Source of the DNA: Streptomyces sp. NBC_00425
Lineage (GTDB): Bacteria > Actinomycetota > Actinomycetes > Streptomycetales > Streptomycetaceae
Length of the DNA: 64,000 nt
Direction: 5' to 3'
NCBI RefSeq assembly: GCF_036030735.1
Contig: NZ_CP107928.1
Location: forward strand, 3,410,001-3,474,000
How positions within the stretch are numbered: the stretch's first letter is position 1; each line of letters opens with the position of its first letter. Made by a program: the position numbers and the translations under genes. A model generated the notes under the pieces. The model had not been told where the DNA came from and ran no database searches. It saw only the letters and a list, made by a program, of their open reading frames with translations. Shown one piece after another: positions 28,212-40,056 of this stretch.

Positions 28212-29533
28212 CGGGTCGCCTTCGTCGTGTCGGCGTGACGTGCCTTCGTGCGGGCCGCCGCCCGGTCCGCGCGCCGGGACAGGGCCACCGCGCCGCCGAG
28301 GCCCTCGATGGACGCGGGGACGTCCCAGTCGTCCTGGCGCAGCGCGGCGAGGGTGGTCGCCGGGACCACCACCAGGTCGGGGGCCCCGGTCTCGACCGCC
28401 CGCACCAGCAGCGCCCACGCCGCGTCCCAGCGGGACCGGTCCGGGCGGGACCGGACCGCCGCCACCACCGCGTCCAGCGCCGCCTGGCGCAGATCCCCCC
28501 GCTGGGGCAGCTCGGCGCCGGCCGGATCGGCGAGCAGGTGCTCGGGGTCCGGCAGGTCCATCCGGTCCAGGCCGGCGAGCAGTTCGAGCCCCGGCCCGTC
28601 GCCGACCGCGCCCCGCACCAGCAGCGAGAGCACATCCCGGGAGGAGCCCGCCGCCGTGGCGAAGGCGATCAGGCTCAGGGCCATCTCCCAGCTGCGCGGC
28701 GACGGCCATGCGCCGCCGCGGCGGGTCTCGCCGCTGGGCAGCCGGTGGACGAGCGTGGGGCGGGCGGCCAGCAGGCCGCACACCGCGCGGCGCGCGAGGT
28801 CGACGGCCTCGGGCAGCTTCGCCGGGTCGAGCCGCGGCAGGGTCGCCCGGGGCCAGGTCCCGCCGAGGCCGCGGACGACGACCTCGTGGTCGTGGGTCCA
28901 CTGCAGATGGACGAACCGGTTGGCCAGCGGCGGGCTCAGCTCCCAGCCGTCGGCCGCCGAGGACCGGGGGTTGGCTGCGGCGACGATCCGCACGCCGGGC
29001 GGCAGCCGCAGGGCGCCGATCCGCCGCTCGAGCACCAGCCGCAGCAGCGCGGCCTGCACGGCGGGCGGCGCGGTGGACAGTTCGTCGAGGAACAGCAGTC
29101 CGCGGCCGGCCCGCACCAGTCGTACCGCCCAGTCCGGCGGGGCCATCGGAACGCCCTGCGTCTCGGGGTCGTCGCCGAGGACCGGCAGCCCCGAGAAGTC
29201 GGACGGCTCGTGCACGCTGGCGATCACGGTGGTCAGCGGAAGGTCGAGAGCGGCGGCCAGCTGGGTCAGCGCGGCGGTCTTGCCGATGCCCGGCTCGCCC
29301 CACAGCAGCACGGGCAGGTCGGCCGCCACGGCCAGGGTCAGGGCCTCCAGCTGGGTGTCGGGGCGCGGTTCGGTGGTGACGTCGCGCAGCAGGGCCAGGA
29401 GGTCCGCGGCGACGTCGAGTCGGGCGGCCGGGGCGTCGGGCGGGGTCAGGACGTCCGACGGCGGGGCGCTGTCCGGTGGGGACGGGGCGTCGGCGGCGGC
29501 GTCGACGAGGGCGAGCGGGGCGCATGCGGGCAT
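28208..29533 (-). CDS. MoxR-type AAA ATPase
   Basis: This 441-residue protein has an AAA core with Walker A LLWGEPGIGKTAAL, Walker B GLLFLDELSTAPP and sensor region VAAANPRS. After a Pro/Asp-rich N-terminus of about 50 residues, the ATPase spans about 50 to 330, and a C-terminal helical part follows. MoxR ATPases remodel or load metal into partner proteins that carry VWA domains; the partner here is encoded next and overlaps by 4 bases. The ATG at 29533 has AAAGGTG 7 bases upstream. The gene further upstream (29791-31230) lies on the same strand with a 257-base gap rich in tandem repeats. Confidence 0.9.
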   Translation of the reverse strand: MPACAPLALVDAAADAPSPPDSAPPSDVLTPPDAPAARLDVAADLLALLRDVTTEPRPDTQLEALTLAVAADLPVLLWGEPGIGKTAALTQLAAALDLPLTTVIASVHEPSDFSGLPVLGDDPETQGVPMAPPDWAVRLVRAGRGLLFLDELSTAPPAVQAALLRLVLERRIGALRLPPGVRIVAAANPRSSAADGWELSPPLANRFVHLQWTHDHEVVVRGLGGTWPRATLPRLDPAKLPEAVDLARRAVCGLLAARPTLVHRLPSGETRRGGAWPSPRSWEMALSLIAFATAAGSSRDVLSLLVRGAVGDGPGLELLAGLDRMDLPDPEHLLADPAGAELPQRGDLRQAALDAVVAAVRSRPDRSRWDAAWALLVRAVETGAPDLVVVPATTLAALRQDDWDVPASIEGLGGAVALSRRADRAAARTKARHADTTKATR

Positions 29534-29627
29534 GGTGATCACCTTTGGGTTCGCGAGGGCGGGTCATGAGGGGCCGTGCGGGATCGTCAGCGGCGGGGAG
29601 GCCTTGCGCAGTCGTGCGAGGCGGAGT

Positions 29628-29697
29628 GGGGACGGATGGACCGGGCGGCGACGGGCGGGGACGGATGAGGCCGGGCGGCGGCGGGCGCGGACGGGCG
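29628..29697. repeat. 29-bp tandem repeat, about 2.4 copies
   Basis: Two near-identical copies beginning GGGGACGGATG at 29628 and 29657, and a third partial copy near 29686, lie in the gap between the unknown gene and the MoxR gene. The units are GC-rich and contain no reading frame of interest. A slippage repeat is the simplest view. Confidence 0.55.
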
Positions 29698-29790
29698 AAG
29701 TCCCGCGAGGTCGTGCGGCAGCAGGCGATGGGACGTTGGGGGAGGGACGTCAAATTGGGTGACGGCGAGCCGGATGCGTGCGGATCGCGT

Positions 29791-31230
29791 TCAGCGGTCT
29801 GACATGTGACGCGGACGCGAGCGGATGCCGGCCGGACGGGGCTCGCGCGGCGGAACGCGGGCCGGCGCGGGTCCGGTCAGGCCGGCTCGGTACAGCCCGT
29901 AGGTGATCCGCCGTCGGGCGGCCGCCTCGAGTTCCTCCCGCAGCGCGCCGTCGCGCAGCAGCGCCTCGGGGCCGAGCAGCCCTTCGACGACGGCCAGCGC
30001 GCCGGCGATGTCGCCGTGGACGAGGCGTTCGCGGACGCCGGTGAGACAGTCCGGGCGGCGATGGGCCTCGTCGACGGCCCGCAGACACGGCAACGGGGTT
30101 CCGCTCAACGCGACCAGGAGTTCCTCCCGCCGGAGTTCGGCCGGATCGTGGTCCAACGGGACGAGCACCCCGTCGACCGGACCGATCCGGTGACGGGCTC
30201 CCCGGCACTCCACGAAACGCGGCTGCCCCGGCCGGTCGGCGGCCTCAGGACGGTCCTTCGGCCGCCCGCCTGGGACCAGAGCCGCCGCGACCAGCGGGTG
30301 CAGCCGGTCGGCGTCGATCGCGCCGGCGCGCAGCAGTTCCAGGTCGGGCGGCGTCCAGGTGGCGGCGTCGGGCAGCACGGGCAGCGCCGGACCGGTTCTC
30401 GGGACGGCGCCGGCTCCTCCGCGGGCGGGCGCGACGCGCGGTGCGGGCGGTCCGACACCGTCGTCCCCCTCCCTCTCCAGGACCAGCCGGTGCCGTCCGC
30501 CGAGCCGCACCAGGACGGCGCCGCCGGGCCGTCCCTCAGCCCGGAGCAGGAGGTCCGCCTCGGCCGCCCATCGGTCGACGGCGCCGGTACGGCCGTCGGG
30601 CACCGCACCCGGCGGCAATGTGAGGCGCGGCGTCCGCTCGTCGTCCTGCGGTGCACCCGGCGTCCGCGCCGCCGTCGCCCCGGACCGCGTCCGCAGCTCG
30701 TCCGTGCGGCGCGCGTCCCACAGATGCCGGTGCAGGTCTAGACGGAACCGCCGGCTGGGGTGGGGGTGGGGGTGCGGATGGCCGGGGCCGGCGCCGCGGC
30801 CCGCGCGGAAGCCCTCCCACAGCGTCAGACTGATCCGCTGGCCCGCGTCCGCCCAGGAGGGCGGCGTCCGTACCACCAGATGCACCGGCCGCCCGCCTCG
30901 CCCCGCGCCGTCGTACCGCGCGAGGGCGACGGTCATGCCGGGCCGCAGCAGCCCGTCGGGGGCGATTCTCGGCAGATGCCAGCGCAGCAGGTCGGGAGCC
31001 AGATGCCGCAGGTCGCAGCGGAGCCGGGAGGCGAACTCCCGGCCGAGGCCGATCGTCAGGGTCCGCAGGTCCAGATCGACGTCGACGCCCGCCGCGGCGC
31101 AGGCACCCGCCCAGTCGCCGACCCGGCGGCGAGCCGTCGCGGTCTCGATCATGGAGGCCGGCACGGCGAACTCGCGCACGCGCGGCCAGAAGGAAAGCCG
31201 GGAATCCTCGTTCACGAGGTGAGTCGTCAT
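29791..31230 (-). CDS. unknown protein upstream of MoxR-VWA genes
   Basis: I do not recognise this 479-residue protein. It has no signal peptide or membrane helix. The N-terminal 150 residues are well structured and contain LRCDLRHLAPDLLRWHLP; a His/Pro run (HPHPHPHP) sits near residue 155; the middle third is Arg/Ala/Gly-rich; the last 130 residues contain helices such as LVHGDIAGALAVVEGLLG. The start ATG at 31230 has AAGGTGAG 5 bases upstream, a strong ribosome site. Same strand and close position suggest it belongs with the MoxR and DUF2201 genes. It could be a target or adaptor of the ATPase. Confidence 0.7.
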   Translation of the reverse strand: MTTHLVNEDSRLSFWPRVREFAVPASMIETATARRRVGDWAGACAAAGVDVDLDLRTLTIGLGREFASRLRCDLRHLAPDLLRWHLPRIAPDGLLRPGMTVALARYDGAGRGGRPVHLVVRTPPSWADAGQRISLTLWEGFRAGRGAGPGHPHPHPHPSRRFRLDLHRHLWDARRTDELRTRSGATAARTPGAPQDDERTPRLTLPPGAVPDGRTGAVDRWAAEADLLLRAEGRPGGAVLVRLGGRHRLVLEREGDDGVGPPAPRVAPARGGAGAVPRTGPALPVLPDAATWTPPDLELLRAGAIDADRLHPLVAAALVPGGRPKDRPEAADRPGQPRFVECRGARHRIGPVDGVLVPLDHDPAELRREELLVALSGTPLPCLRAVDEAHRRPDCLTGVRERLVHGDIAGALAVVEGLLGPEALLRDGALREELEAAARRRITYGLYRAGLTGPAPARVPPREPRPAGIRSRPRHMSDR

Positions 31231-31585
31231 CAGCACTCACCTTGCGCGGACGGGTCCCCCGATCTGTCGTCAGAAGAAGTAGTCATCGCCGGGAGCGTAA
31301 CGCCCCGCCCGCGGTCCGGCCAGGGATTTTCGCCGCCCCGGACGGACCGGGGGCGACGGACGGACCGGGGGCGAACTGGCTGCGGGCGCACGGACGGCGG
31401 AGGGGCCGCGCGCGGACGGCCGGCGGACGGAGCGCACCGGAGGGTGGCCGCCCGCCCCGTCCGCCCGCCGGGTGCGGCGAGCGGACGGCGGCGCGGGGCC
31501 CGACGGTCGGCGCCCCCGCCGGGTCACGTGCTCCTCCGGGCAGGCCTCTTCCGGGTCGGCCTCTGCCGTTCGGTCTCCTTCCGGG
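31231..31585. other. gene-free region between glgP 3' end and the unknown gene
   Basis: No gene is supported. It must hold the promoter of the leftward unknown gene and the terminator region of glgP. A 16-bp direct repeat GACGGACCGGGGGCGA is present at 31341-31356 and 31359-31374. The rest is GC-rich without a clear hairpin and T-run. Confidence 0.5.
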
Positions 31586-34210
31586 TCAGCGCAGCAGGAC
31601 GCCCGCCCCTTCGACCGTCTCCTCGGACGGCGCCTCCAGCAGACCCAGTTCGGCGCCGGACGCCAGCAGGCGGTGGGCCGGGAGGATGCGGACCGTGTAC
31701 CCGAAGGGGCCGGTGCGGTCCAGCGACAGCGGGCCCTCGTAGACCCACCTGCCCTCCAGGTCCGGGCCGCCCGCCGGTTTCAGCGGGACCGTGGCCGCGT
31801 CCGTGATGCTGTCCTCCTCGTCGACTCGGCCCGAGACCGCCTGCACCTCGACGTCGTCGGGGGTGAGGTCGCCGAGGCGCACCCGCACCCGCAGGGCGAG
31901 GGTCGTGCCGAGTTCGGCCGAGACGGTGGCCGCCGACGTCTCCACGTGGTCGACCGCCACCGCGTGCCAGGCCGAGCGCACCCGCTGCTTCCAGCCGGCG
32001 AGCTCACGCGCCGTGCCGGGGACCATCGTCCGGTGCGCGTGGGCGGCCGGGGTGTAGAGCCGCTCCACGTACTCGCGCACCATGCGTCCGGCCAGCACCT
32101 TCGGGCCGAGCAGGGTGAGGGTCTGGCGGACCATCTCGATCCAGCGGTCGGGCAGTCCCGCCCGGCCCCGCTCGTAGAAGCGCGGTGTGATGCGCTGTTC
32201 CAGGAGGTCGTACAGGGCCGTCGCCTCGATGTCGTCCCGGCGGTCCGGGTCGGTTCCGGCGCCGTCAGCGGTGGGGATGGCCCAGCCGAAGTCCGGCTGG
32301 AACCACTCGTCCCACCAGCCGTCCAGGACGGACAGGTTGAGGCAGCCGTTGAGCGCGGCCTTCATTCCGGACGTGCCGCAGGCCTCCAGCGGGCGGAGCG
32401 GGTTGTTGAGCCAGATGTCGCAGCCGGGGTACAGCTTCTGCGCCATGGCCATGCCGTAGTCGGGCAGGAACACGATGCGGTGCCGGACCCGCGGGTCGTC
32501 GGTGAACCGGACGAGTTCCTGCACCAGGCGTTTCCCGCCGTCGTCCGCCGGATGCGCCTTGCCCGCGACGACGATCTGGATCGGCCGCTCGGGGTGCAGC
32601 AGCAGGTCCATCAGCCGGTCCCGGTCGCGCAGCATCAGCGTCAGACGCTTGTACGACGGGACCCGGCGGGCGAAGCCGATGGTCAGGACGTCGGGGTCCA
32701 GGACGCCGTCGATCCACCCCAACTCGGCGCTCGCCGCCCCTCGTTGACGCCAGGAGGCGCGCAGTCGCCGCCGCGCCTCCAGCACCAGTTGCTCGCGCAG
32801 CTCGCGGCGCAGCTCCCAGATGTCCAGGTCGGGGATGTCGGCGACGGAGTCCCAGCGGTCGGAGCCGCCGACGCTGAGGGCGTCCTCGGCGCGTTCGGCG
32901 CCGATCTGCCGGGCGCCGAGGCGCAGCACCTCGGGGGCGACCCAGGTCGGGGCGTGCACGCCGTTGGTCACGGAGGTGATCGGCACCTCCTCCGGGTCGA
33001 AGCCCGGCCACAGCCCGGAGAACATTCCGCGGCTGACCTGACCGTGCAGCAGCGACACCCCGTTCGCGCGCTGCGCCAGTCGCAGTCCCATGACGGCCAT
33101 GTTGAAGAGGTTCGGCTCGCCGCCGGGGTACGTCTCCATGCCCAGCCGCAGGATGCGGTCGACGTCCATTCGGGGCAGCTCGGCGTCGGGGCCGAAGTGC
33201 CGGGCGACCAGATCCCGGTCGAAGCGGTCGATGCCGGCCGGGACGGGCGTGTGCGTGGTGAAGACCGTCCCGGCCCGGACGGCTTCCAGCGCCGCGTCGA
33301 AGTCCAGCCCCGCGTCGCCGAGTTCGGCGATGCGCTCCAGGCCGAGGAAGCCGGCGTGCCCCTCGTTGGTGTGGAAGACCTCGGGTTCGGCGTGACCGGT
33401 CAGCCGGCAGTACGTGCGTACCGCCCGGACACCTCCTATGCCGAGCAGCATCTCCTGCAGCAGCCGGTGCTCGCTGCCGCCGCCGTAGAGCCGGTCGGTC
33501 ACCCCGCGCTCGCCGAGGTCGTTGTCCTCGACGTCGGAGTCGAGCATGAGCAGCGGGACCCGGCCGACCTGCGCCAGCCACACGCGGGCGTGCAGCTGCT
33601 TGCCCGCGGGGAGCGCGAGGGAGATCCGGGCCGGCGTGCCGTCCGCCTCCTTCAGGAGGGTCACCGGCAGCTCGTTGGGGTCCAGGACGGGGTAGTGCTC
33701 CTGCTGCCAGCCGTCCCGCGAGAGGGTCTGCCGGAAGTAGCCGTGCCGGTAGAGCAGGCCCACTCCGATCAGCGGCACCCCCAGGTCGCTGGCCGCCTTC
33801 AGATGGTCGCCGGCGAGGATGCCCAGGCCGCCGGAGTACTGGGGCAGTGCGGCCGTGATGCCGAACTCGGGGGAGAAGTAGGCGACGGCGGCCGGGAGTC
33901 CGGCGGAGGCGGGCTGCGCCTGGTACCAGCGGTCGCCGCTCACATAGTCGTGCAGGTCTCCGGCGGCCGCGGCGAGCCGGCGCAGGAAGCGGCGGTCCTC
34001 GGCGAGTTCGAGGAGGCGTGCCGGGGGCACGCCGCCGAGCAGTCTCACCGGGTCGCCGTCCGAGCGGGCCCAGCGCTCGGGGTCGACGGAACGGAAGAGG
34101 TCGCGGGTCTCCGCATGCCAGGACCAGCGCAGGTTGCGGGCCAGGTCGCTGAGCGGCAGGAGAGGTTCGGGGAGGAGGGGTCGGACGGTGAGTCGACGGA
34201 TCGCCTTCAC
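31586..34210 (-). CDS. glgP: alpha-glucan (glycogen) phosphorylase
   Basis: This 874-residue GT35 enzyme releases glucose 1-phosphate from alpha-1,4-glucan using pyridoxal phosphate. It begins with the DUF3417 N-terminal domain typical of actinobacterial enzymes (LARNLRWSWHAETRDLF), followed by the substrate region YFSPEFGITAALPQYSGGLG and the cofactor-lysine motif ACGTSGMKAALNG. The start is GTG 34210 with GAGGTGG upstream. It is divergent from glgE, with about 360 bases between starts, so the two may share control. Alternative names in the literature include maltodextrin phosphorylase. Confidence 0.93.
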   Translation of the reverse strand: MKAIRRLTVRPLLPEPLLPLSDLARNLRWSWHAETRDLFRSVDPERWARSDGDPVRLLGGVPPARLLELAEDRRFLRRLAAAAGDLHDYVSGDRWYQAQPASAGLPAAVAYFSPEFGITAALPQYSGGLGILAGDHLKAASDLGVPLIGVGLLYRHGYFRQTLSRDGWQQEHYPVLDPNELPVTLLKEADGTPARISLALPAGKQLHARVWLAQVGRVPLLMLDSDVEDNDLGERGVTDRLYGGGSEHRLLQEMLLGIGGVRAVRTYCRLTGHAEPEVFHTNEGHAGFLGLERIAELGDAGLDFDAALEAVRAGTVFTTHTPVPAGIDRFDRDLVARHFGPDAELPRMDVDRILRLGMETYPGGEPNLFNMAVMGLRLAQRANGVSLLHGQVSRGMFSGLWPGFDPEEVPITSVTNGVHAPTWVAPEVLRLGARQIGAERAEDALSVGGSDRWDSVADIPDLDIWELRRELREQLVLEARRRLRASWRQRGAASAELGWIDGVLDPDVLTIGFARRVPSYKRLTLMLRDRDRLMDLLLHPERPIQIVVAGKAHPADDGGKRLVQELVRFTDDPRVRHRIVFLPDYGMAMAQKLYPGCDIWLNNPLRPLEACGTSGMKAALNGCLNLSVLDGWWDEWFQPDFGWAIPTADGAGTDPDRRDDIEATALYDLLEQRITPRFYERGRAGLPDRWIEMVRQTLTLLGPKVLAGRMVREYVERLYTPAAHAHRTMVPGTARELAGWKQRVRSAWHAVAVDHVETSAATVSAELGTTLALRVRVRLGDLTPDDVEVQAVSGRVDEEDSITDAATVPLKPAGGPDLEGRWVYEGPLSLDRTGPFGYTVRILPAHRLLASGAELGLLEAPSEETVEGAGVLLR

Positions 34211-34570
34211 ATTCCACCTCGGCGTTGCGCGTTCGCTTGATGGGCGCACGGCAGTGTGCGTCCACGTCTGCTACGACGGTACCGGCGTCGGCGCCGGCCT
34301 TGCCGGGGGCTGGCCGGAGCCCTGCGGCGAAGGGCCGAAAATCCCGCTTTCACTCCCCTGGGCCACCTTGTGGGGCTTCGCCCCGCGCGAGAGGGTGCCA
34401 GTGGTGCGTCCGACGACGCCGGCGCACCGAGTCGGATATCGACGTGAGGAGTTAACAACGGGCCGGATTGCTCACCCGTACAGGGTGGAAGGCTCCTCCG
34501 GTACTCCCTCGCAGGACCCCCTCCCACCACATCCATCCGCCCACCCCCCTTGATGCGGACAGGAGCGGTC
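34211..34570. promoter_or_regulatory. divergent promoter region, glgP / glgE operon
   Basis: This region separates two oppositely directed glucan genes and must hold both promoters. An inverted repeat CCGGCG-TCGG-CGCCGG lies at 34282-34297 and a small hairpin GGGGC-TTC-GCCCC at 34372-34384. The part from 34430 to 34460 is lower in GC and includes GTTAAC. I cannot assign -35 and -10 boxes with confidence. AGGAG before ATG 34571 is the glgE ribosome site. Confidence 0.5.
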
Positions 34571-36867
34571 ATGCCGGCCAGGCACCACCCCTCGACACCC
34601 CCCAGGAAAACCCCCAAGGACGTCAAGGCCTCCAAGGACGCCAAGGGTTCCCAAGAGGCCATGGACTCCGAAGACGTCAAGGACGCCAAGGAGCCGAAGA
34701 GCGCGAAGAGCGCGAAGAGCGCCAAGAGCGCCAAGAGCCCGAAGCCGGCGAAGAACGCCGAGCCCGTGCAGTCCACCGGGCACACCGATGCCACCGGGCG
34801 CGGTGAAGCCGCCGGGGCCGCCGCGCCGACCACGACCACAACCACGACCACCGCGGACGCAGCGGACGCAGCGGCCACCGCCGTCGGGCGCATTCCCGTT
34901 CTCGACGTCCGTCCGCTGGTCCAGCAGGGACGCCGGCCGGCCAAGGCGGTCGTCGGCGAGACGTTCGAGGTCTCGGCGACCGTGTTCCGCGAAGGGCACG
35001 ACTCCGTCGCGGCCAACGTCGTACTGAGGGATCCGGACGGCGAGCCGGGGCCGTGGACGCCGATGCGCGAACTCGCCCCGGGCACCGACCGCTGGGGCGC
35101 GGACGTCACCCCGGACGCGACCGGCCGCTGGACGTACACCGTGGAGGCGTGGGGGGACCCCGTCGCCACGTGGCGGCACCACGCCGGCGTGAAGATCCCC
35201 GCCGGGATGGACACGGAGTCGGTCCTGGAGGAGGGCGCCCGTCTGTACGAGCGGGCTGCGGACGGCGTGCCGAGCGGCCCGGAGCGCAAGGCGGTGCTGA
35301 TCGCCGTCGACGCGCTGCGCGACGGGAGCCGTCCCCCCGTGTCCCGGCTGGCCGCGGCGTTGACGCCGGAGGTGGACGCCGTGCTGGCGCGGTTTCCGCT
35401 GCGGGAGCTGGTGACCGCATCGGAAGCGCTGCCCCTGCTGGTGGAACGCGAACGGGCCCTGTACGGCTCCTGGTACGAGTTCTTCCCCCGCTCCGAGGGC
35501 ACCCCGCAGCAGCCGCACGGCACCTTCCGCACCGCCGCCCGCAGACTCCCCGCGATCGCCGCGATGGGCTTCGACGTCGTCTACCTCCCCCCGATCCACC
35601 CCATCGGCGCCACCTTCCGCAAAGGCCGCAACAACACCCTCGACCCACGGCCCGACGACGTCGGCGTGCCCTGGGCGATCGGCTCCCCCGAAGGCGGCCA
35701 CGACGCCGTCCACCCCGCACTGGGCACCCTGGAGGACTTCACCTGGTTCGTGGAGCGGGCCCGCTCCCTCGGCCTGGAGATCGCCCTCGACTTCGCCCTG
35801 CAGTGCTCCCCCGACCACCCCTGGGTCCACAAACACCCCGAGTGGTTCCACCACCGCCCCGACGGCACCATCGCCCACGCCGAGAACCCGCCGAAGAAGT
35901 ACCAGGACATCTACCCCGTCGCCTTCGACGCCGACATGAAGGGCCTCATCGCCGAGACCGTGCGCCTGCTGCGGCACTGGACCGGCCACGGCGTGCGGAT
36001 CTTCCGCGTCGACAACCCCCACACCAAACCCGTGGTGTTCTGGGAACGCGTCATCGCCGAGGTCAACCGCACCGACCCCGACGTGATCTTCCTGGCCGAG
36101 GCGTTCACCCGGCCCGCGATGATGCACACCCTCGCCCAGATCGGCTTCCAGCAGTCCTACACCTACTTCACCTGGCGTACCACCAAGGACGAGCTGACCG
36201 ACTACCTCACCGAGCTGTCCGGGCAGGCCGCCTCGTACATGCGGCCCAACTTCTTCGCCAACACCCCCGACATCCTGCCCGCCCACCTCCAGCACGGCGG
36301 CCGGGCCGCCTTCGAGGCCCGCGCCGTCCTCGCCGCCACCCTCTCGCCCACCTGGGGCATCTACAGCGGCTACGAACTCTGCGAGAACACCCCCCTGCGC
36401 GAGGGCGGCGAGGAATACCTCGACTCCGAGAAATACCAGCTCACCCCCCGCGACTGGGACACCGCCGAACGCGAGGGCCGCACCATCGCCCCCCTCATCA
36501 CCCGCCTCAACGACATCCGACGCGCCAACCCCGCCCTGCACCGACTGCGCAACCTGCACTTCCACCCCACCGACAAGGAAGCGGTGATCGCCTACTCGAA
36601 GACGAGCTCGGACAGCAGCGGATCGAACACGGTTCTGGTGGTCGTCAACCTCGACCCCCACCACACCCAGGAGGCCACGGTCTCGTTGGACATGCCGCAA
36701 CTCGGCCTGGACTGGCACGAGTCGGCGCCGGTGCGCGACGAGCTCACCGGCGAGACCTACCACTGGGGCAGGGCCACCTACGTGCGCCTCGAACCGGGCA
36801 TCCGGCCCGCGCACGTATGCACCGTCCTGCGACCGTCCTACCCGCAGAGCGGAGGGTCACCCACATC

Positions 36868-36871
<4 letters not shown>
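34571..36871 (+). CDS. glgE: maltosyltransferase GlgE (alpha-1,4-glucan:maltose-1-phosphate)
   Basis: This 766-residue GH13_3 enzyme extends alpha-1,4-glucan with maltosyl units from maltose 1-phosphate. The nucleophile is Asp481 in FRVDNPHTK and the acid Glu510 in FLAEAFTRP; their spacing of 29 equals that of Asp394 and Glu423 in the S. coelicolor enzyme. The N-terminus carries about 90 extra residues: a Lys-rich part with five KSA-type units at 34697-34741 and a run of eight Thr at 34829-34852. The ATG at 34571 follows AGGAG. It overlaps treS as ATGA, so glgE, treS, pep2 and glgB form one operon. Confidence 0.95.
34697..34741 (+). repeat. 9-bp tandem repeat inside glgE N-terminus
   Basis: Five head-to-tail units of AAGAGCGCN (last unit AAGAGCCCG) encode a Lys-Ser-Ala tract in the extension of GlgE. 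Such a repeat is prone to length change between strains and gives a positively charged, disordered tail. Confidence 0.8.
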
Positions 36872-38568
<1,697 letters not shown>

Positions 38569-38654
38569 AACCCCGCAGCGGGGCGGTTTCCTCTGCCCCG
38601 CCCGGGGCACGCATCAGTAACACCCCGACCCCCCGGGGAAAGGAATGTGACGCA

Positions 38655-40043
38655 ATGGCGGAAACTGTCACACTCTCCGGCAAGACGAGCGCCGGCCTCC
38701 TCGCGTCCCTGGACCCCCTGCTGCGCGAGTGGCTGCCCCGGCAGCGCTGGTTCGCCGGCAAGGGGCGTCCGGTCACCGGGTTCTCGCTGGTGGCGGCCAC
38801 CGAACTGCTGCCGGCCGGAGCCAGGCTCGGCCTGTACCACCTGCTGGTGCGCGCCCGGCAGGGCGCGGCGCCGGGCGACTGCTACCAACTGCTGATCGGC
38901 GTCCGCGCGACCCTGCCGCCCCGGCTGGCCCCCGCGCTGATCGGGCACGTGACCGAGGGGCCGCTGACCGGGCGGACCGTCTTCGACGCGCTGTACGACA
39001 CCCGGCCGGCCGAGCTGCTGCTGGAGGCGCTGCGCACCGGGACGCGGATCGGCGCGCTGCGCTGCGAACGCGACCCGGAGCAGGAGATCCGGTCGGGACT
39101 GGTCCCGCGCCGGCTGACGGGCGAGCAGTCGAACTCGTCCGTGATCTATGGAGATACGTTCATCCTGAAGCTGTTGCGCCGGGTCGTGCCCGGCGTCAAC
39201 CCGGACCTCGAGCTGCCGCTGGCGCTGGCCCGCGAGGGCTGCCCCCGGGTGCCCGCGCCGACCGCGTGGATGCACGCGGACCTCGGCGGCGACGGCAGCG
39301 GGGACGAGTCGTACGTCCTGGCCGTGCTCCAGCCGTATGTGCAGGGCGCGGCGGACGGCTGGGAGCTGGCGCTGCGGGAACTGGCCAAGGGCGAGGACTT
39401 CGCCGCCGAGGCGCGGGCGCTGGGCCGGGCCACGGCCGAGGTGCACGGGGCGCTGGCCCGGGCGCTGCCCACGGCGACACTGGGGCAGGCGCAGATGGGG
39501 CCTACAGTGCACGGCATGACCGAGCGGCTCGACGCGGCCGCGCAGGCGGTGCCCGCGCTGCGTCCGTACGCGCCTGCGCTGCGCACCGCCTTCACCGCGC
39601 TCGCGGACCTCGCGGCGGAGGGCCGCACCTGGACCGCCCAGCGCGTCCACGGCGACCTGCACCTCGGACAGTGTCTGCGCGCCGCCTCGGGCGAGTGGTC
39701 GCTGATCGACTTCGAGGGCGAGCCGGCCAGACCGCTGGGCGAGCGCCGGATGCCACAGCCGGCGGTGCGGGACGTGGCGGGCATGCTGCGCTCCTTCGAC
39801 TACGCCGCCCACTCCGCCGACCCGCCGGCCCCGGGCTGGGCGCACGCCTGCCGGGCGGCCTACTGCTCGGGGTACGCCGAGGCGGCGGGCGTCGACCCGC
39901 GGACCGACCCCGTGCTGCTGCGGGCCTACGAGACGGACAAGGCGATCTACGAGGTCGTCTACGAGGCCCGGCACCGGCCGGACTGGCTTCCCGTCCCCCT
40001 GTCCGCGATACGACGCCTCGCCGAACCCCCCGACCTGCCTTGA
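38655..40043 (+). CDS. pep2: maltokinase Pep2 (Mak)
   Basis: This 462-residue kinase phosphorylates maltose to maltose 1-phosphate with ATP, the donor for GlgE. The N-terminal lobe begins with [15 protein letters not shown], typical of maltokinases. The catalytic loop is [10 protein letters not shown] and the metal-binding motif [11 protein letters not shown], followed by [10 protein letters not shown]. The ATG at 38655 is chosen because AAAGGAA lies about 11 bases upstream and the family N-terminus follows. It is the third gene of the glgE operon and is 13 bases from glgB. The 86-base gap from treS holds a small stem GCGGGGC/GCCCCGC. Confidence 0.92.
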   Translation: MAETVTLSGKTSAGLLASLDPLLREWLPRQRWFAGKGRPVTGFSLVAATELLPAGARLGLYHLLVRARQGAAPGDCYQLLIGVRATLPPRLAPALIGHVTEGPLTGRTVFDALYDTRPAELLLEALRTGTRIGALRCERDPEQEIRSGLVPRRLTGEQSNSSVIYGDTFILKLLRRVVPGVNPDLELPLALAREGCPRVPAPTAWMHADLGGDGSGDESYVLAVLQPYVQGAADGWELALRELAKGEDFAAEARALGRATAEVHGALARALPTATLGQAQMGPTVHGMTERLDAAAQAVPALRPYAPALRTAFTALADLAAEGRTWTAQRVHGDLHLGQCLRAASGEWSLIDFEGEPARPLGERRMPQPAVRDVAGMLRSFDYAAHSADPPAPGWAHACRAAYCSGYAEAAGVDPRTDPVLLRAYETDKAIYEVVYEARHRPDWLPVPLSAIRRLAEPPDLP

Positions 40044-40056
40044 GGAGGCTCCGCAC

